Source of the DNA: Sclerurus mexicanus
Taxonomy: Eukaryota; Chordata; Aves; Passeriformes; Furnariidae
Assembly: GCA_013396755.1 (NCBI GenBank)
Contig: VWZF01002697.1
Coordinates: 265,864 to 329,863, forward strand
Length of the DNA stretch: 64,000 nt
Direction: 5' to 3'
The position numbers and the translations under genes were made by a program. Below are positions 1 through 11,831 of this stretch, in pieces. Position 1 is the first letter of the stretch. The number at the start of each line of letters is the position of its first letter. The notes below the pieces were generated by a model that searched no databases, was not told the origin of the DNA, and saw nothing but the letters and a program-made list of their open reading frames with translations.

Positions 1-440
1 CCTCTCTCTCCCTCCGGGGGTGGCAGGTCACCAGGTCGGCGACAGTGATGTCGGTGACGAGAACAGCAGAAGGAGATCTATCTCTGAAGTACAGGAACAC
101 AGGCGTGCTCTCTCTCCTCTCCCTGACAGCTCCCGGAGTGTCCACGGATGAAAGCGGTTGAGTCAGGGATGAGATGGGAGAGTCTCAGTTATCCAGTGAT
201 GCTGGACACCGTTGTGCCTCTGTCTCACTCACCCACCGATTGCTGCAGCTCCTGACCTGCGCAGGAAAGTGCAGAAACCCCGGCCACTTCCCCCCTCGGA
301 GCCGAGCCATTCTCCCTCCCCCTCCCGGCCTGGGGAGAGACCAGAACAAAAGGCCCTAGCTAAGCGATTAACATCAGGATATGAATATTCATTTCGCCCT
401 TTGTTAACCATTTTACAGACTAAGGCATGGCCTCCAAGCT
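1..440. repeat. CpG-rich block in a CD47 intron, probable transposon relic
   Basis: This stretch is clearly richer in GC and CpG than the AT-rich intron that follows. Read on the minus strand it has the texture of a retroviral LTR: an A-rich, T-rich start followed by CpG-rich sequence with CTCTCCC runs. No terminal TG/CA pair, target duplication or coding frame could be fixed, and the element runs off the window edge. The short open frames inside it have no recognisable product. Confidence 0.35.
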
Positions 441-2372
441 TTTAGGAAAGAATTCCAGCGAGTATTGAAACTATAACATGCTTTTGCAAAGGTAGTCTTA
501 CAAGAGCCAACTATTCTCCATCTCACTTTTGATAATTCCTGGATTTATCTATGGAGTGTGTAGCAGAGTCAGCAAGATTTCTGTGCAAGTGCCCTGGTCT
601 TTGTGCATACTCTTTCCTGATCAGGAGAGTGACCATCAAGTTTCCCCTTTTCTTTTCCACTCTTCATCTTCTCTTTTTTCCCTTCTTTTTCTCTTCTCTT
701 CCTGCCCCCTTTTCTCTTCTTCTCTTCCTCCCCTGTTTCCTTTTGCTTTTCGCTCTGTTCTTCAGTCTTCTTTCCCCCCAGTCTGAAAGTCTCTTTCATT
801 ACTTTTGGACTGACTTCCTTACATTGACTCTCAAAATACTGCTTCTTGGCAGGAGTTTATTTTATTGCTATGAAACACCAAAGTAAGGGAAATATCTTAC
901 AAGGAAAATGTGTTCAGCCATTCCTCTTCTTTGCATGTTGCATGTGTCTGCAATATTGCAAGCATTTCTGTACAATAAGTTCTTTTATGCTTTTAAGAGT
1001 GGACCACATGTAGTTCTGTGTTGTGTGCTGAAGTCTTAGCAGATACCAGGCTTTGTGGCTGCTTTTTTTCTGTTCGTAATACCTGATGGTGTCATCTGGA
1101 AGTGCTACAGAGGAAGTTAAATTGGTTTTTAGAGTCTCTGCTTGCATATACTTTTTTAATTACTTATTCTCAGTTGTATCTAACTTGGGATTTGACTTAT
1201 TGAGAGAATGGCAAGTGTGCATTGAAGTCACTGTTCAGTATTAGTTGCTTTTTTGAAAATGTAAATGAAGCAGAAAACCTTCTTCTAAACAATTCTTTAA
1301 ATTAACTTTGTATTGATGATTAAGAAGTTGGCAGATATTCCTCCCATTTCTTTATCTTCAGTCTATTTTGTGTTTGTCTTGTATTTCTGTTGCATCCACA
1401 ATATCTTTTGTGACTCTTGAAGGAGGGAGGGGGAGGGAGTGGAAAGAGGAGAATTTGTGAATTTAAAAGCTGTCCTCAGGGTACTTACTTTCAGAGCATT
1501 GAAAGTTATGAGGTGTTGCTACTTAAATCCGTGTTTCTGGAGCTACAGATACAGCTTATAGATACATACAGTATATGGAGAGAAAGTGCAATGAGTATGC
1601 ATCTTAATGAAGATTAGAAATTTCTTTGGAAGTAAATGTTCAGGCAGAGGAATGGTGGCAAGTATAACGTAAGAAATGGAGACTGGGGATTCCACTGAGC
1701 GAATCTAAATGAAGATAGGAGCAGAGATGCAAGAATTAACTGCATTTTCTAGTACAGTAGAGATATTTTCAGAATTTCATGCTGGAAGGTGGCTTACAGG
1801 GGCTTACAGCATGACCGAACAGCCTAAGGCATACAAAATGCAGGGGAAAAAAACCTAAATGGATGATGTTGGGAAGACCTAAAATTACCCAAGCAGTGTT
1901 TTCCTCTTGCTCCTGTATTCCTTATCACACATCTGGATTTCTTAAGGAGGTACAGCAGTTGAAAGTAGAATAGAGTAGCAGAGGAAGTATCAAAGTGGAC
2001 TTCTGGTATCTTCTCTGCTTAGCCTAAATACACTGTTTTTCTGATCTACAGTGCTGTTTGGAGTTTCACAAGCTGACTAGCCTGTAGTGCCAGAAGTTAA
2101 CAACGATGTATCCTGTGCTTCAGTGAAGGTTAAGACCTCCAGTTTGGAAAACGTTAGGGTAACTGGAAATACTGAAAAAGTAGGTTGTCACACACAACAT
2201 CAGGGAGAAAAATACATGGGTAGAGGTCATAGCTTTCTTAGCCTATTACAACTCTTAATGCTAATTTACATATAACCCTGGGCAATCCAGGGCATAGCCT
2301 AAAAGGAACAATAAATGTAAAACTAGTGACCTCTGTTTTTGTTCTCACCATTTTTCTTTCTTTGTTGTCTAG
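441..2372. other. CD47 intron upstream of exon 3
   Basis: AT-rich non-coding sequence. It contains a polypyrimidine tract at 643-782 and otherwise nothing I can name. It ends with the polypyrimidine tract and CTAG acceptor of exon 3. By gene structure it lies between the Ig-domain exon (outside the window) and exon 3. Confidence 0.7.
643..782. repeat. Polypyrimidine tract (C/T-rich, ~140 bp)
   Basis: The plus strand is almost entirely C and T, with runs such as CTTCTTTTTCTCTTC. It is an imperfect simple-sequence tract. The open frames rich in Phe, Leu and Ser here, and rich in Lys and Glu on the other strand, are products of this composition. Confidence 0.75.
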
Positions 2373-2462
2373 GATCATGGTTCCTCCTAATGGAAAGAGC
2401 TATCATCATATCATTGCTGTTTTTAGTCATTATTTTATGTGTGGCTCAGTTCAGTGTTGTTG
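2373..2462 (+). CDS. CD47: CD47 exon 3: membrane segment 1
   Basis: This 90-base exon enters with two bases completing a codon and leaves after the first base of the next (phase 1). It reads SWFLLMERAII followed by about 20 hydrophobic residues (SLLFLVIILCVAQFSVV). It has a polypyrimidine tract ending in CTAG and a strong GTAAGT donor. SWF matches the membrane-proximal end of the Ig domain in CD47. The segment carries the chain from outside the cell into the first membrane pass. Confidence 0.93.
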
Positions 2463-5400
2463 GTAAGTATTGACTCTTTAATTCTTTGCAGTTATTGATT
2501 TGTCCTGAAATCACTTGCATGCATAAAAGGCATCTGTGTAAAATGAAAGGTGGTGCTTACCTCTAAAAGATGTGTGGTGGAATCAATGCAGATAATACTC
2601 AGGGAGGTGGTGTGTGTTTAGTTCTGAGTAGTGGGGTCTGGGCCACGCTGCTCATTTGCTTGGAGGCCAGGGGTTGCTTTCTGGGCTCTGTGTTTAGAGT
2701 TAGTTTGGCAGGTGGGGTTGTTTCTGCTGCCAGTACTGTATCATTTGCAAAATGATGTGGTTTTTTGCAGGTATGTAATTTTTATGCGGTATAATTGATA
2801 ATGGGTGCTACTGTTGATCAGAACAAGGAAATTCTTGGTTCGCCATGAAATTACTGAATAGTTAGAAACAAAAATATTTTATGGTCATAAAATCCGTATT
2901 GGGGAAGGATGGTGCTCTCTTCTTAATGCAGAATTGTTCATTAGTCTTCTAGCACTGGCTGTGTTATAATTTGACATTGATGTCAGTGATTTTTTCACGT
3001 GTTTTTAGAGGCAGTACATTAATTCTCCAGTGTCAGACATCCTTGAATGTTCCTTATAGAACGGTGTCCAGCTTCTGTGTAATGTAGAGTGTGTTTTGTC
3101 CTGGTCTTTCAGATGGTTCCCTGTGGTGCAATTTTTATCAGTCTTTGAGGTTTTTCAGGCTTTCTCAATTTGTAGACTTCTAAAAAACTCCCAGACATGT
3201 CTACTAGGAGTCCAGTCATAAGAAATTGAAAGAAATGGCACTCAGAGTCATTTGTAATAATCAGATGTGTATTCAGCCATCTATATATAATTTCCTTTAT
3301 TCCTTTTTCATGAACCTCTGGAAGTTGTATGTGACTCTTCAAAGTTCCATCCATGGTCAGAGGTTGAAAAATAATACTTTTTTAAAAATTATTTTATTTC
3401 CGTAGTGTTGGTTTAATTTTTGTTTATAATGGTTTAGGAGTGTCTGATATGTTCAGGAGTTGTCATTGCCTTGTGTTCATAGCAGAACTTCAATGTTTTT
3501 AGGAAAGCAATAGTTTCATGGAGAAGCAGTGTCATTTTATAGGAGTAATTTGAGTGTGCTTGGGTGTTTTTGCACCTGGGCAATTTACTGAAAAGTCTTT
3601 GACCTCTGTGGGGCAAAGAGTTGTGCTATCTCTAACTTAATTGTTGGCATTTTTTTGTTTGTTTTGGTGATTTCTTTTTTCCTTTAATTTGTACCCTTTT
3701 AGTAAACATATGAATCCATCAATGGGACTGTATACCTTTAAATAGCTTGTTAGATTGGCTATGATTTTTCTGTGTAACACTTGTGAATGTATGTTTTCCT
3801 GGTTCTGTGGGTTGGGGAGATTGTGTTGATTTGTTTGAGGTGGGGTTTTTTTGGGATTTTTGTTTACAGGATTGGCCTTTGGGATTTAAGTTCCTGTGGG
3901 GACAGAGATGATAGGTCCGAGCTAACACAGAGTCACAAGGAAGAGAATGAAACTTTAAATTTCTAAATCGTTGTCAGTCACTCACCTGAGTAACAAATTC
4001 ACTGTAACATTTAAACATCAGTAATGCATCTACCTGAATTAACCTGTACCATGTCCCAAAGTTACTTTGATAACATATCACCTCAGTTGTGTGGAGGGAG
4101 ATGTTAAGAATTTGACTAGAACACCAATGCCAGGTTCCATCTTTCTGAGTAAGCTTTGTTAACCATATCAAGGAATGAAACCAAATTAAATCCTGGGAAT
4201 GTATATAGTTTTAATTTTTAGGAGTTTGAGTTTCTTTGCTTAGGAACAGTTCTGATTGTTTTCTTCTCTGTCTCCCTTTTTTTTGTCTTTAAGCATTAAA
4301 ATATGATGTTGAATCTCGGAGGAAAGTGTGCATTATAGTAGCAGTTGTCATCTTAGCAATTGTAGCTGGTGTAGGCACTGCTCTTTTTGTCCAAGGTAAG
4401 TGATTAAAATTGCATTCTTAATTTAAGGGAAAAAGAACGCAAAAGAATCTATTCCATACTGTAGTATGGAAGTTAGTACCTCCTACTAATTGCCATCTAC
4501 TGACTTTTAAATTAAAAAAAAAAAAGCAAACTACATCAGGAACAACATTGGGGTTGTCAGACCCTGAAGTGATCATAGGAAGAGGCAGACTCTGAATGTA
4601 TTTATATTTTCTACCCTACTGCCTTGGGTGAATATTAGGGACTAGAGTGACTTCTGGTGCTTCAGTGGGACTTTTTCTAAACCCTAGAAACTTGATGATA
4701 CTAATGATTTATGTTTGTTGCTTTATTCCAATTAATGATTTCTGTTTTACTAATTTTCATATAAATTTTTGTAGATGGCTATACTGCACATAATCAAGCT
4801 GGTCTTGGCCTAATTGTAATACCTGCTGTGATTTTGATACCACTTCAGTACTACATGTTTGGAATTGGTGAGTATGTATTTATTCCCTAGCACAAGTATG
4901 GGAAAAAATTGAGCTCTCCCCTCTATAATCTACAAAATATTTTCATTCTTATAAATAGGTGCTACATTAGCATCCTGTGTTCCTGACATTTCTAGCGTCT
5001 CAAAATTTTTAGCCTGTTTGTCTGGCTGAGTTGCTTCAGGGAAAGAGTATGTTACCACTTGAACAGTGAGATTTCTGAGTGATTTCTCATCTGAGTGATT
5101 TCTGCTCTTCCTTCCTGGGTCTAGGGACTGAGTTGAATAACTAGGTCTCAGAATGTTTCATTTTTTTTCTACTTTCTGCTTTATTATTTTATTCATATAT
5201 ATGTAATTTTTAGGTGTGTGCATCTGTACAAGAGCCCTGACTTGCAGTGACTCATGAGTTTTGTTATGACACTGACTGAGAGTGTAGGAGAATCTGCTTT
5301 CTGGCTTTTATGTGTTATCTACCTTTTGTGTCTCTGTAATTAAACTTTAAAAACTAAACTTTTGTTTCTCTTTATTTTTTTTCCCAGTTTTTGACAGTCT

Positions 5401-8400
5401 ACCTCAAGCAACACTGGCTCTGATAGGTTTGAAAATTCTTGGTTATATAATTGCTGTGGTTGGTTTTGCACTGTGTGTCTCAGGTAAGTAATCTGTTTTC
5501 TGTGAAAGTGTTTTTTTTACTTTTGTTTACACCTCATGTTTGTTTATTTCTAAACTAAAAAGCTACAAAAATGGCTCCACTACATGGAGTGTTAGCAAGT
5601 AACTTCTGTAAGTGTAGTTTAGGACTACTGTGTTAATACTCTTTTATCTGGTGAAAGAAGAATAGCCTCAAGGCAGTATTACATATGTCAGTTTCATGAT
5701 TGCATTCGAAGAGCAGTTGCTTTATATAAACTAAAAAGGTAATTGTTTTAATTTTGCGTGTTAGTGCCTTAAAGGTCAGTGTTGAGTTCAGGTGACTATT
5801 ATTGTTATAGGCCTAGGGTATTTAGGAACTAAACTAGAGTCATAATACTTTTCTAACTAATTAAACACCACACACAGTGATCTCCCTTATTGCTGCTTCT
5901 GACCCTCTCTTTGCCCCCTCCTTGCCTTTGCCTGCACCCAGCAGAGAACTCTACAACAGAGAAAAGGGTGAATTTAGGACTAGGCATCCTTGACAGTATA
6001 GTTAGTATCAGAACACATACTCATGTTCCTCGTAGGCACTTTATGCTCCTAGTTTATTGTTTTGTAGAGAAATTCTTCATTTTAGTAATTTATTTGATTG
6101 GGGATTTAAGACCTATTTTTTCTCAAAGTGGTTTTTGAAGATTTTTATAACCTGGGTGGAATGATAGACCTTTCAGTGGACTTGATTTGAGTTTTAGGCT
6201 TATTGTTTAGTATTTACTGAAGTATTTGTAAGGGGTATCTAAGTGTCGTAAGATGTAATAGTAAAATAAACTGATGGGAGATGTCTGGTAAAGCATTAAT
6301 ACTCTAGAGTAACACACAATGGAGGATGTTTTTACTATGCTCTCAAATGAAACGTTTCCCTAGTTAGTCAGTGACCTCTTCCCAGGTCCTACATGATCAA
6401 TGTTACTGTATCTGTGGAAGTTCAGCTCAGTGACCCTTAAGTGTCAGTAGAAATTGCTCATCCTGGGTTGAGCTTGCAGATAGTTGTCATGCCTTCTAAG
6501 TCCCTGGAAATGAGGATCAGATAAACAAGGAGTTTTAGTAGAGAAGTATGGTTACTTTGCAGTAGCCTCTTCCTGTTCTGGTATCCCTGTAAACATGGAG
6601 CATTCCTGTCACCTGTGGTGGATTTGCCTCAGAACTACTCATGTATTCTGCACAATTCTTCCCTTTTTTACCCTGTTTTATCAGTCACAATATTCTATTC
6701 TGTAATCTAATGCAATTATAGTTCAAAACAATTGGCATTGAAGATATGAAGTTTAAACTTAAAATACAATTAATGAAAGAATGTTATCAATTGCAGTGAA
6801 TGACAGTAGAATACCTAAACTAGTAGAATAGTACAGCAAAGCAGGATAAATCAGTAAATGCCTCTGTATCACTAAGGAATGAGTACAAAAAACCAAAGAT
6901 GCAGAAGTAGTTCTGGGATAGCTTTGAAAGAGAAAAGAAATCACGTCTGTTTTTTTCAAGCTTATTTGTTTTAATAATCAGTTGTATGTGAAAATAAAAG
7001 TTTGTGCTTTTACTTGTGTCAGATGATAAAGTTGCTTTTATTGTGTTTTTAACAGCCTGTCCTCCATTACATGGGTCTGTTCTGATTGCTGGCTTAGCTA
7101 TTATGCCTATTGCAAGTTTGCTTAGTCTGGCTTACGTGTTTATTATGGGTAAGTAGCACCTAGTATTCTGCTTTTTTTTTTTTTTAAAGTAGGCACAGTT
7201 TACTTGAGCATAAGGTGTGATTTTACAATTATGTAGTTTTAAAATTGCTGAAAAGTTTTTGTATATGTTGGCTTTGTTTCACAGAGCCTGTGGGTGATCT
7301 TGAGTGTAGAAATCTACAGTTGATCATCATAAACTGTTTTGAGATCAACACAGCCAGGTTTCTTAAGTAAGAGTGTTTCAGTTGTAGGAGGGATGTTGCT
7401 GTTTTAACTTCTGCATGTACTTAGTTGTGTAGCTGAAGCTTAGGATGAAGAGAGCAAAAGGATATCAGGGATTTCATAGAGTGGGCTGTGGGATGGTGTT
7501 GATGCGCTTATCAAAATACAAATGTAAAGAAGCAAAATCTGCCTACTGATTTGCATTGGTTATTGGTGAGTTAAAGTAAGAGCAGCTTGAATGCACGCCT
7601 TTCATTTGTAGTGAATCTGGGTTTTACTTATGCTTAATTTTAAAACCCAGGAGAAAAGAACGGCAAGGTGTTCCTTCAAAAACTAGTCTGTTCTGATCTC
7701 AAAAAGATAAGAGATTTAAAGATCTGTTCAATAACCAACAAACATAGCAATGCTGTGTGATTGGAATGGTGGCACAACACAGCATAACATGTGGTCTCCA
7801 CAGCTTGGGTGGGAAATCAAAGTGACATTACTTGTGTCAAGCTGTGTGTGAAGTGTCTTAAAACAGCTTGTTAGCTTGGACTCAACAACTGTTGAGGGTA
7901 CATTGCTTCCAGACTCTGCACTGAACCGTGGAGTCTTCCAGGTTTAGTGGGTACACACCGTGTGTGGGCATGGCCAGAAATAATAGACCCTGAGACAGGG
8001 AGGATTTCCGGTAAAGAAGAAATTGGGTAGATGAAGATGAGTCAAAAAATGTGACAGAGTTGAAGCAAACCTTTTAATAGAAACAATAAAAGTATTTTTT
8101 AACCGAGTTTTGTCTATTTGTATATAGGACTTCAATGCTGTGTGCTACTGGTCTGCCTAAATACTGCATTTGTGCTTTGATTATGCTGGCTGAAGAAGTC
8201 AAATGTGACTGCTGGGGTAGATTGTAGCACACCAAAATAAGCACAGTGAATAGTGTGTAATGTAATTTGTTTTTAGAGCTGAGTGCATGAACAAGACAAG
8301 TCACAGACTGTATACGATAAGATTATTCAGTTCCTAAACAGAGGAGTGCTTAGAGGCTTTACGAATTTGTAGATCATCAAATTGAGTAATTTTGGATAGG

Positions 8401-11400
8401 GGAAGCTTCAAATTTGTGTGTTGTTACTCTGTTGCAAGTTTTATCAGTAGATAATACATTGTCCCAGGTAGTAAGTGAAAGACTGAAAGGAAATGGCTTC
8501 AAATTGCACGAGGGGAAGTTTAGCTTGGATATTTGGAAAAATTTTTTCACTAAAAGAGTGGTCAAGCATTGGAACAGGCTGCCCAGGGGCATGATGAAAT
8601 CACCATTACTGGAAATGTTCAAACACTGTCTAGTTGTGGCCCTTGGGGACATGGTTTAGTAGTGACAAGTAGCAGTGTTGGGTTAATGGTGGGGCTTGAT
8701 GTTCTTGGAAATCCTTTCCAACCTTAACAACACTATGATTTTATGTTTTTGTTTGGTTGATCATGACATTTATTCATCTGCCTGGTCACTTTTGTGTAAT
8801 TGTTTTAGGTTCCAGAATGAAAGATCATCCTCGTCCAGGGGTAAGCTTAAAATTAATAAATTTGGGGTGACTAGATGGCTCAGGGGATTGTAGTGAGATA
8901 CTGAACCTTTCTTCACTAGTTCGAATTCAGACCAGGTTGGTAGCAAGCAAAAGTTCTGGCTGTGTAACAGATGTCTAATGTTGAGTGAGTTGGTCTTCAT
9001 TGTCCCTATTGAGTGTGTCTGTAGTACTGTAATTGCCGTTCTTACCTGGCGGCTACTCTGACTTGTGCCCAAATGGAGTTTCCATTGCTGTCACTACAAG
9101 GTGGTGGATGTCAAGGGCATTCTTTTACAATGCACTCCTTAATCTGTATTTATAAAGACCTTTTGCTCACCTTCTTGAAAAACTTTTTCATTAAGGTGAG
9201 TGCAAAACATCCAGGTGGCTTGTAAGAAGGACTTAAGAGTTTTTTTCTGTGGTCTTAGACACCAAAACTGTGATATTCTCTCTAATTCTTGGCTATATAG
9301 ATGGTATAGCCTTTACCTTTTTGCTGATTTTCCTATAATGCCCCTTTAATTTGAGGAGACCTTCTAAAAACAGAGTGTCTGTCTTTAGGTAACACAGAAC
9401 AAATAAAACCCTGCATTTTTTTAAAGAAGGTTTTTCAGACAGGTGTTTTGAATTCTAGAGTAATCATTTCCAAAACAGTAATTTTCATAGACTTAGGCAG
9501 TACTTTTGAGTGATCCGTGAATGTGAACTGCCTGACTTCTGGTGTTTTGCAGAAGCAAGTAAAGAGGCATAACTGTAAAATAACAGTGAAATTTCCTTAT
9601 AGCAGGGGAGCATGTCCAGTACTAGGTCATCCCATCTCTTGAGTGGCAGCCATTGTTTGAGACACATTTCCAGGTCTCCTGTCTACAGTCTGAGACCCAG
9701 CTGTTGGAAAAATGGTTTTCCAACAGTGGGACAGGAGGACAGTGGGACTGCAGTTAGGACAAGAGATTTTTTATAATTTTTTTTTCTTTTGCTTTTTCTC
9801 ATCCATTTTCATTTTAAGGAGTAGTATTTCAGAGGATTAGTCTCACTTACAGAAGGACTATAAATGCACAGAGTTTAAAAAAAAACAAAAGCAGAAGAAA
9901 AAGAGTTTCAGAAAGGTAATTACGTTGTAAAAATGAGCAGAGAAGTGAATTAAGCATATGCTTCATTTAGCATGTGCTATTGCCTGTATCTAACATCCTC
10001 GTGTTTACTTGTAGACAGAAGTAAAAGGGCAAGAGGAGAATTTTTTTTTCTTGACTTAGTTCATGTTATAAATAAACTTTGAAATAGAAACCGGCATGCA
10101 TAATAGAATCCTTTGATGAGGACTGTTCTCTTTGTGAGCAGTTCTCCTCACAAGGTAGTTTTACTTTGCTGCGAGGATTTGAGAAATAAACAAATAGCTA
10201 CAGTAATGTAGTAGTGAACACCATGTTACTCTCTGAATCGGAGACAGGAACGAAAGCAAAAGAGACCTTAGAGGTCTCTTGAAAACCTCAGCCACTAAAA
10301 TTACAGGGTTTTTTGGCTGCTGTTAATGGAGGATCAAATACAGAGGAATTCAGGTGGTAATTTGTGTCCATGAACACACAGGCCCTGTGGAAAATCTTAG
10401 TGGAAATGGAAGGGTGTTAATTTGTTGCTTGTTTCCACCAAGGGCTGTTCAGAATATATTGCAGTGCTTTGTGACAGTAGATAGGTGTGAAGAAATTCTG
10501 AAAATATACTTTGATTCTGTGTAATCTAAAGACTATGGAAAATTTAATGTTGGTGATGGGCTTCATTTTGACACTGGGGCAAACTTGCAAAAATATTCTT
10601 GAGGTTTTCTTGAGTCAGAGGCAGGAAAAGCTGTGCGTTTTGAAATCTGCCATCTTAACCAAGTGCTAGTTTTTAGCATCTCCATAGATTGCGTGTGTTG
10701 CTTCTGATGATTGTCTTCCAGACTAAACGCACAGCTGTCTTGTATTTCTTTTTGAGGAGATTCCACTTGATTGCTTGGCTACTAATTTTTTTTTCTTTCT
10801 AGTCCTGCTGCTTTGTTACTAACCATTGGTCAAATGGCACAAATAATCAGTTAGGTGTTAGAGCTTAAAAGTAATATCTGCATGCCTTCTGCTGCCACCT
10901 AGGGGTATTTCATCTGAGCAGACATTCACAATGTGGGAAAATAACCTGGAGAATGCAGCTATTGATTGATTTAAATTTTTTTCAGAACTCTAGTCATTAA
11001 TTTGATTAACATTAAGCTTTCTTCGTTTTTGTAGAATCACTACTTACTGTATATGTCAATTAGAGTAATTTAACTGTGGCGAGCCAAAAATAAACATGAA
11101 GGCTTTTTATACATATATATATTTTTAAATGTTTTGCAGAAAGCTGTAGAAGAACCACTAAATGGTAGGTGATATTCAAGGCTTATGTTCTAATTAAGGG
11201 ATTAGTTATGGAAAAAGGTGGAACAATAACTAGTTCCCAGTGCAACACCACTGAGATGGCAGATCAATATACGAACTTACATGGCTCTATGAGTCTGTAA
11301 GAGTTTGATCTGCCAAGAAAATTACGCCTGAAGCTCCAGACTCCCTGTTTTGTGCCACTTCCCTTGCTAGTCAGTGGCATTTTTTGGCTGTTCTAGGACA

Positions 11401-11829
11401 AATCTAGTATGTCAGGATATTGTATCCACCCTTTCTGCTTTGCAAAATGTCCAGCTTTTAAGAAAAAAAGGATGGGTTTTGATGCTAATTCTTCATAAGT
11501 ATTTAGGTGAAATACTTCCAGTTATAGTAAAATCTATTCTTGCCACTGTATTCTTTCCATGTTTCTTTGGGTTGGGGAAACTGTCATGGTGTTGGGAAAC
11601 TGATAGCACTTAAGGTGGGGGAAATTTACAGTGAGAAAGGGATGACTCTGAAATTCTTTTTTTTTTTCTTTTTTTTCCCTTTTTTTTTGCTATTATGTTC
11701 ACTAATTAGCATGCTGAATAGTAGCAAGTTCTAATCTGAATTTTAGAATTAATATAAATTGTTTCTTGCTGTTTCACTCATTACTAATGCTTGGCTTTTA
11801 AAGATGCAAAAGGAGTGATGTTAGAATGA
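2373..11829 (+). CDS. CD47: CD47, 3' coding part (exons 3-10, joined by splicing)
   Basis: CD47 (integrin-associated protein) is a plasma-membrane protein with one extracellular Ig domain, five membrane passes and a short, alternatively spliced cytoplasmic tail. It signals 'self' to phagocytes through SIRP-alpha and also binds thrombospondin and integrins. Eight exons with GT-AG borders join into one open frame of 184 complete codons. Five hydrophobic segments each occupy one exon, and the tail carries KAVEEPLN, which I recognise as identical to mammalian CD47. Other matches to remembered human CD47 are SWF just before TM1, GLGLIV in TM3, AVVGxxLC in TM4 and AC.P.HG before TM5. The signal peptide and Ig exon are upstream of the window, so the gene is partial here. 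Joined exons: 2373-2462, 4294-4395, 4775-4867, 5388-5483, 7056-7148, 8809-8840, 11140-11164, 11804-11829. Identification is from family recognition; no alignment was run. Confidence 0.95.
4294..4395 (+). CDS. CD47: CD47 exon 4: membrane segment 2
   Basis: The exon is 102 bases, phase 1 to phase 1. It reads ALKYDVESRRKVCIIVAVVI and then LAIVAGVGTALFVQ. The basic stretch ESRRK is a cytosolic loop before the second hydrophobic helix. The acceptor is TTTAAG and the donor GTAAGT. It sits 1.8 kb after exon 3. LKY at the start and ALFV near the end match what I recall of mammalian CD47. Confidence 0.93.
4775..4867 (+). CDS. CD47: CD47 exon 5: membrane segment 3
   Basis: The exon is 93 bases, phase 1 to phase 1. 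It encodes a short outer loop (DGYTAHNQA) followed by GLGLIVIPAVILIPLQYYMF. The GLGLIV core and the tyrosine pair near the end match the CD47 family. The acceptor is TTTTTGTAG and the donor GTGAGT. Confidence 0.93.
5388..5483 (+). CDS. CD47: CD47 exon 6: membrane segment 4
   Basis: The exon is 96 bases, phase 1 to phase 1. It reads VFDSLPQATLALIGLKILGY and then IIAVVGFALCVS. The helix end (AVVGFALCVS) parallels AVVGLSLCIA in the mammalian protein. The acceptor has a long T-tract ending TTCCCAG and the donor is GTAAGT. Confidence 0.93.
7056..7148 (+). CDS. CD47: CD47 exon 7: last outer loop and membrane segment 5
   Basis: The exon is 93 bases, phase 1 to phase 1, reading ACPPLHGSVLIAGLAIMPIA and then SLLSLAYVFIM. 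The cysteine codon at 7058-7060 lies in the loop position that, in mammalian CD47, forms the long-range disulfide with the Ig domain and orients it for SIRP-alpha binding. Its conservation supports a working receptor. The acceptor is AACAG and the donor GTAAGT. A 1.57 kb intron precedes it. Confidence 0.93.
8455..8750 (+). mobile_element. CR1 LINE, 5'-truncated 3' end
   Basis: The sequence matches the 3' end of avian CR1 non-LTR retrotransposons. It has the phrase GGAACAGGCTGCCCAGGGGC at 8571-8590, then a GGACATGGTTTAGTAGTG stretch, then TTTCCAACC and the terminal ATGATTTTATG. It lies in the same orientation as CD47, ending ~60 bases before exon 8. Like most CR1 copies it is only the last few hundred bases and carries no intact reverse transcriptase. 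Confidence 0.9.
8809..8840 (+). CDS. CD47: CD47 exon 8: start of cytoplasmic tail
   Basis: This 32-base exon encodes GSRMKDHPRPG, a basic, proline-containing stretch directly after the last membrane pass. It takes the place of the human tail start that ends in PPR. The acceptor TGTTTTAG and donor GTAAGC are good. It begins about 60 bases after a CR1 LINE fragment in the same intron. It ends in phase 0, so it can join exon 9 (AAA GCT) or exon 11 directly. The direct join to exon 11 would give the short tail ending NCRAM. Confidence 0.85.
11140..11164 (+). CDS. CD47: CD47 exon 9: tail microexon KAVEEPLN
   Basis: This 25-base microexon encodes KAVEEPLN plus one base of the next codon. The eight residues match mammalian CD47 exactly as I recall it. 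This is the strongest single proof of the gene's identity. The acceptor is TTTTGCAG and the donor GTAGGT, which is weaker than its neighbours and fits an optional exon. In mammals the equivalent exon is alternatively included, giving tails of different length. Confidence 0.92.
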
Positions 11830-11831
11830 TG
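11804..11831 (+). CDS. CD47: CD47 exon 10: last tail exon, with stop
   Basis: With the preceding base this exon reads DAKGVMLE and a TGA at 11827-11829, two bases before the GTAAGT donor. It parallels human ESKGMMNDE. A near-perfect branch site (TACTAAT, 11782-11788) lies about 17 bases before the acceptor TTTTAAAG. In-frame bases just before this acceptor would read AFK, as in the human exon, but they lack a usable AG. Because the stop is so close to the last junction, nonsense-mediated decay is not expected. Confidence 0.8.

Larger units (their letters stand above)
2463..8808. other. CD47 introns between exons 3 and 8
   Basis: These are five AT-rich introns of about 1.83, 0.38, 0.52, 1.57 and 1.66 kb. 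Apart from splice signals and the CR1 fragment in the last one, I see no genes or structured elements. The open frames inside them are short and unlike any protein I recognise. Confidence 0.7.

Noticed and set aside
551..886. Phe/Leu-rich open frame that resembles membrane segments
   Set aside because: It is the translation of a polypyrimidine tract.
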